Assembly: GCA_046296195.1 (NCBI GenBank)
Contig: JBKBLR010000017.1
Span: forward strand, 1 to 51,992
Origin: Amphiplicatus sp046296195
Lineage (GTDB): Bacteria > Pseudomonadota > Alphaproteobacteria > Caulobacterales > Parvularculaceae
Reading direction: 5' to 3'
DNA length: 51,992 nt
Shown here piece after piece: positions 49,482-51,992 of this stretch. How positions within the stretch are numbered: position 1 is the first letter of the stretch; each line of letters opens with the position of its first letter. A program made the translations under genes and the position numbers. The notes under the pieces were generated by a model, which saw only the letters and a program-made list of their open reading frames with translations, did no database searches and was not told the origin of the DNA.

Positions 49482-51872
49482 CTAATGCGTGATGATGGCT
49501 TCACTATCCGCTTCCGGCGCAGGGAGCGGTGCCGCTGTGGATTCTTTCCATTCGATCGGCGTCAATTTCCGCGTCAGCGCATGCGCCAGCACTTCCTCCA
49601 CCCGGGAGACCGGAATGATGGTCAAGCCCGCCTTCACATTGTCGGGAATTTCCGCCAGATCCTTCTCGTTCTCCTGAGGGATGAGCACCGTCTTGATGCC
49701 CGCCCTCAGAGCCGCGAGCAGTTTCTCCTTCAAACCGCCGATCGCCAGCACCCGGCCCCTCAGTGAAATCTCGCCGGTCATGGCGATATCTTTGTGGACG
49801 GGCACGCCGGTCAGCACCGACACGATCGCCGTCGCCATCGCGACGCCTGCCGACGGGCCATCCTTCGGAGTCGCCCCCTCCGGCACATGAATGTGGATGT
49901 CCGTCTTATCAAAGACCGGCGGCTCGATGCCAAATTCGGTCGCCCGGCTGCGGACATAAGACGACGCCGCTGAAACCGACTCCTTCATGACTTCCTTCAG
50001 ATTTCCGGTGGGCGTCATCCGACCTTTGCCAGGCATCTTCACCGCCTCGACCGTCAGGATGTCGCCGCCGACCGAGGTCCAGGCGAGCCCGGTCACGACG
50101 CCGACGCGGTCGTCGGTCTCGATTTCACCATACCGGTATTTCGGGACGCCGGCGTAATCAGCAAGGTTCGCTTCCGTGATCTCGACCTTTTTCGCCTTCG
50201 ACGTCTCGATGTCGCGGACGGCCTTGCGGGCGAGACGAGCGAGCTCGCGCTCGAGGCTTCTGACGCCGGCCTCTCGCGTGTAGCGGCGGATCAGCTGCAT
50301 CAGGCCCTCATCGGTTATCTTCCATTCCGACGCTTTTAGTCCATGATCCTTCATTATTTTGGGAATGAGGTGTCGACGGGCGATTTCGCGCTTTTCATCC
50401 TCCGTGTAGCCCGGGATCCGGATGATCTCCATCCGGTCAAGCAAGGGCTGCGGCATGTTGAGGCTGTTCGCCGTGGTGATGAACAAAACGTCGCTCAGGT
50501 CGTAATCGACCTCGAGATAGTGATCGGCGAATGTTGAGTTCTGCTCGGGATCGAGCACCTCGAGCAATGCCGATGACGGGTCTCCTCGAAAGTCCTGGCC
50601 CATCTTGTCGATTTCGTCGAGCAGGAAGAGCGGGTTCGACTTCTTCGCTTTTTTCATCGACTGGATGATCTTGCCAGGCATCGAGCCGATGTAAGTCCGA
50701 CGATGGCCGCGGATCTCCGCCTCGTCGCGAACGCCGCCGAGGCTGACGCGCACAAACTCGCGCCCCGTCGCCGCGGCGATGGATTTTCCAAGCGACGTCT
50801 TTCCAACGCCCGGCGGGCCGACAAGGCAAAGGATCGGACCTTTCAGCGAGCCCATCCGCTTCTGCACGGCGAGATATTCGAGAATGCGCTCCTTGACTTT
50901 GTCGAGGCCATAGTGGTCTGCGTCGAGGATCTCCTGCGCCTTTGCAAGATCATGTTTGACCTTGGACTTATTGTTCCACGGGATCGACAGCATCCAATCG
51001 AGGTAATTGCGCACGACGGTCGATTCCGCAGACATCGGCGACATCTGGCGCAGCTTCTTCACCTCGGCTTCGGCCTTGGCGCGGGCTTCCTTGGAGAGCT
51101 TTGTATTCTTGATGCGCTCTTCAAGCTCGGCGATCTCGTCGCGGGCGTCATCTCCCTCGCCGAGTTCCTTCTGGATCGCCTTCATCTGCTCGTTGAGATA
51201 ATATTCGCGCTGGGTTTTCTCCATTTGCCGCTTGACGCGGTTGCGGATTTTCTTCTCGACCTGAAGAACGCTCATCTCGCCTTCCATGAGCGCGTAAACG
51301 CGCTCAAGGCGCGCGCCGATGTCGAAAATCTCCAGCAGCTCCTGCTTCTCTGACATCTTGATGTTGAGATGGGAAGCGACCGTGTCTGCAAGCTGCGCGG
51401 GGTCCTCGATCCCGCTCACGGAGACGATGACCTCCGGCGGGACGCGCTTGTTGAGCTTCACATAAGCTTCAAACTGCGACACGACAGAGCGGGACAAAGC
51501 CGCGACTTCCGCCTCGTCGGGCTCCTCTTCGGACGGTATCGACGCTTCCGCTTCGAAATAGTCATCGAGCCTTGTGAACTTCTGAACCTTCGCCCGGCTC
51601 TCGCCTTCAACTAGAACTTTGACGGTCCCATCGGGCAGCTTCAGAAGCTGCAGAACCGTTGAGAGAACGCCGACCGAATAAATCCCCTCCGGCTTCGGGT
51701 CATTGTCGCCGGCGTCCTTCTGGGCGACGAGCAGGATTTTTTTGTCATGTTCCATCACATGCTCGAGGGCGCGCACCGATTTGTCGCGCCCAACGAACAG
51801 CGGGATCACCATGCTCGGAAACACCACGATGTCGCGAAGCGGAAGGACGGGGTATATGGCGGTATCTGACAT
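49482..51872 (-). CDS. lon: ATP-dependent protease Lon
   Basis: 796 residues from ATG 51872, with AAGGA six bases upstream; the ATG at 51878 is too close to that site. Order: LON N-domain (YPVLPLRDIVVFPSMVIPLF), coiled coil (REYYLNEQMKAIQKELGEG), AAA+ module with Walker A GPPGVGKTSLGKS (~350) and Walker B LFLLDEIDKM, and the serine-lysine protease domain with PKDGPSAGVAMATA (catalytic Ser ~673) and a downstream Lys. Homohexameric cytosolic protease removing damaged and regulatory proteins. Complete and normal length. Confidence 0.98.
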   Translation of the reverse strand: MSDTAIYPVLPLRDIVVFPSMVIPLFVGRDKSVRALEHVMEHDKKILLVAQKDAGDNDPKPEGIYSVGVLSTVLQLLKLPDGTVKVLVEGESRAKVQKFTRLDDYFEAEASIPSEEEPDEAEVAALSRSVVSQFEAYVKLNKRVPPEVIVSVSGIEDPAQLADTVASHLNIKMSEKQELLEIFDIGARLERVYALMEGEMSVLQVEKKIRNRVKRQMEKTQREYYLNEQMKAIQKELGEGDDARDEIAELEERIKNTKLSKEARAKAEAEVKKLRQMSPMSAESTVVRNYLDWMLSIPWNNKSKVKHDLAKAQEILDADHYGLDKVKERILEYLAVQKRMGSLKGPILCLVGPPGVGKTSLGKSIAAATGREFVRVSLGGVRDEAEIRGHRRTYIGSMPGKIIQSMKKAKKSNPLFLLDEIDKMGQDFRGDPSSALLEVLDPEQNSTFADHYLEVDYDLSDVLFITTANSLNMPQPLLDRMEIIRIPGYTEDEKREIARRHLIPKIMKDHGLKASEWKITDEGLMQLIRRYTREAGVRSLERELARLARKAVRDIETSKAKKVEITEANLADYAGVPKYRYGEIETDDRVGVVTGLAWTSVGGDILTVEAVKMPGKGRMTPTGNLKEVMKESVSAASSYVRSRATEFGIEPPVFDKTDIHIHVPEGATPKDGPSAGVAMATAIVSVLTGVPVHKDIAMTGEISLRGRVLAIGGLKEKLLAALRAGIKTVLIPQENEKDLAEIPDNVKAGLTIIPVSRVEEVLAHALTRKLTPIEWKESTAAPLPAPEADSEAIITH

Positions 51873-51992
51873 CAACATTCCTTGACGACGAGCGCCTCGA
51901 CAGAGGCCCGGCGGGCGCGCCCCCCCCATAATCTCAGCAGGCCTCCCACGCGGCGCCGGGGGAACACGCCAACAGAGCGCGGCCAATGGCGC

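Overview
The window is high-GC DNA from an alphaproteobacterium. The evidence is the gene order trpG-trpD-trpC-lexA-comEC-gltX-gltA, a LexA operator of the alphaproteobacterial GAAC-N7-GAAC type, a TonB receptor beside catabolic and peptidase genes, and frequent TTG/GTG starts with ATGA or TTGA overlaps. Genus cannot be read from the sequence. It is a draft or metagenome-type scaffold: a run of nine Ns at 18332-18340 is flanked by an exact 78-bp duplication, and the first ~150 bp look foreign to the gene they continue.

Region by region. (1) 1-5884, minus strand: a sulfotransferase with a coiled-coil tail, translationally coupled to a >1,380-residue three-domain glycosyltransferase that runs off the left edge. 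(2) 6191-11210: two large RTX (glycine-aspartate repeat) proteins, the first with a zinc-protease motif, probably exported by a type I system not encoded here. (3) 11229-18199: a surface-polysaccharide locus with a GT2 glycosyltransferase, a methyltransferase, an ABC-2 exporter pair (Wzm/Wzt-like), a class III aminotransferase and a TPR-sulfotransferase. Regions 1-3 together look like synthesis, sulfation and export of a cell-surface glycan beside secreted calcium-binding proteins. (4) 18248-23600: a mobile, decayed region. An IS481-family element is broken by an IS256-family element. Next to them lie two miniature Rhs tip proteins with different C-terminal domains: one an ADP-ribosyltransferase-like toxin followed by a candidate immunity gene, the other split by an in-frame stop and followed by a 51-residue membrane protein. 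A third Rhs scrap and orphan IS ends are also present. (5) 23806-33973: TonB receptor, secreted amidohydrolase, FAD oxidoreductase, Rieske oxygenase, DUF885 metallopeptidase and a divergent polysaccharide deacetylase.

(6) 34060-42271: conserved housekeeping block (tryptophan synthesis, SOS repressor, ComEC, GltX, citrate synthase). (7) 42299-45349: a Fur/Zur-type regulator between two small CxxC membrane proteins, each preceded by a near-identical 13-bp palindrome, then a TonB receptor pseudogene. (8) 45365-51872: M20 peptidase, APC permease, tRNA-Val(UAC), HU, chorismate mutase, an unannotated-type 43-residue membrane protein with its own promoter and terminator, and Lon protease.

The most unusual content is the mini-Rhs/IS region at 18.2-23.6 kb and the paired palindromes around the Fur-like gene.
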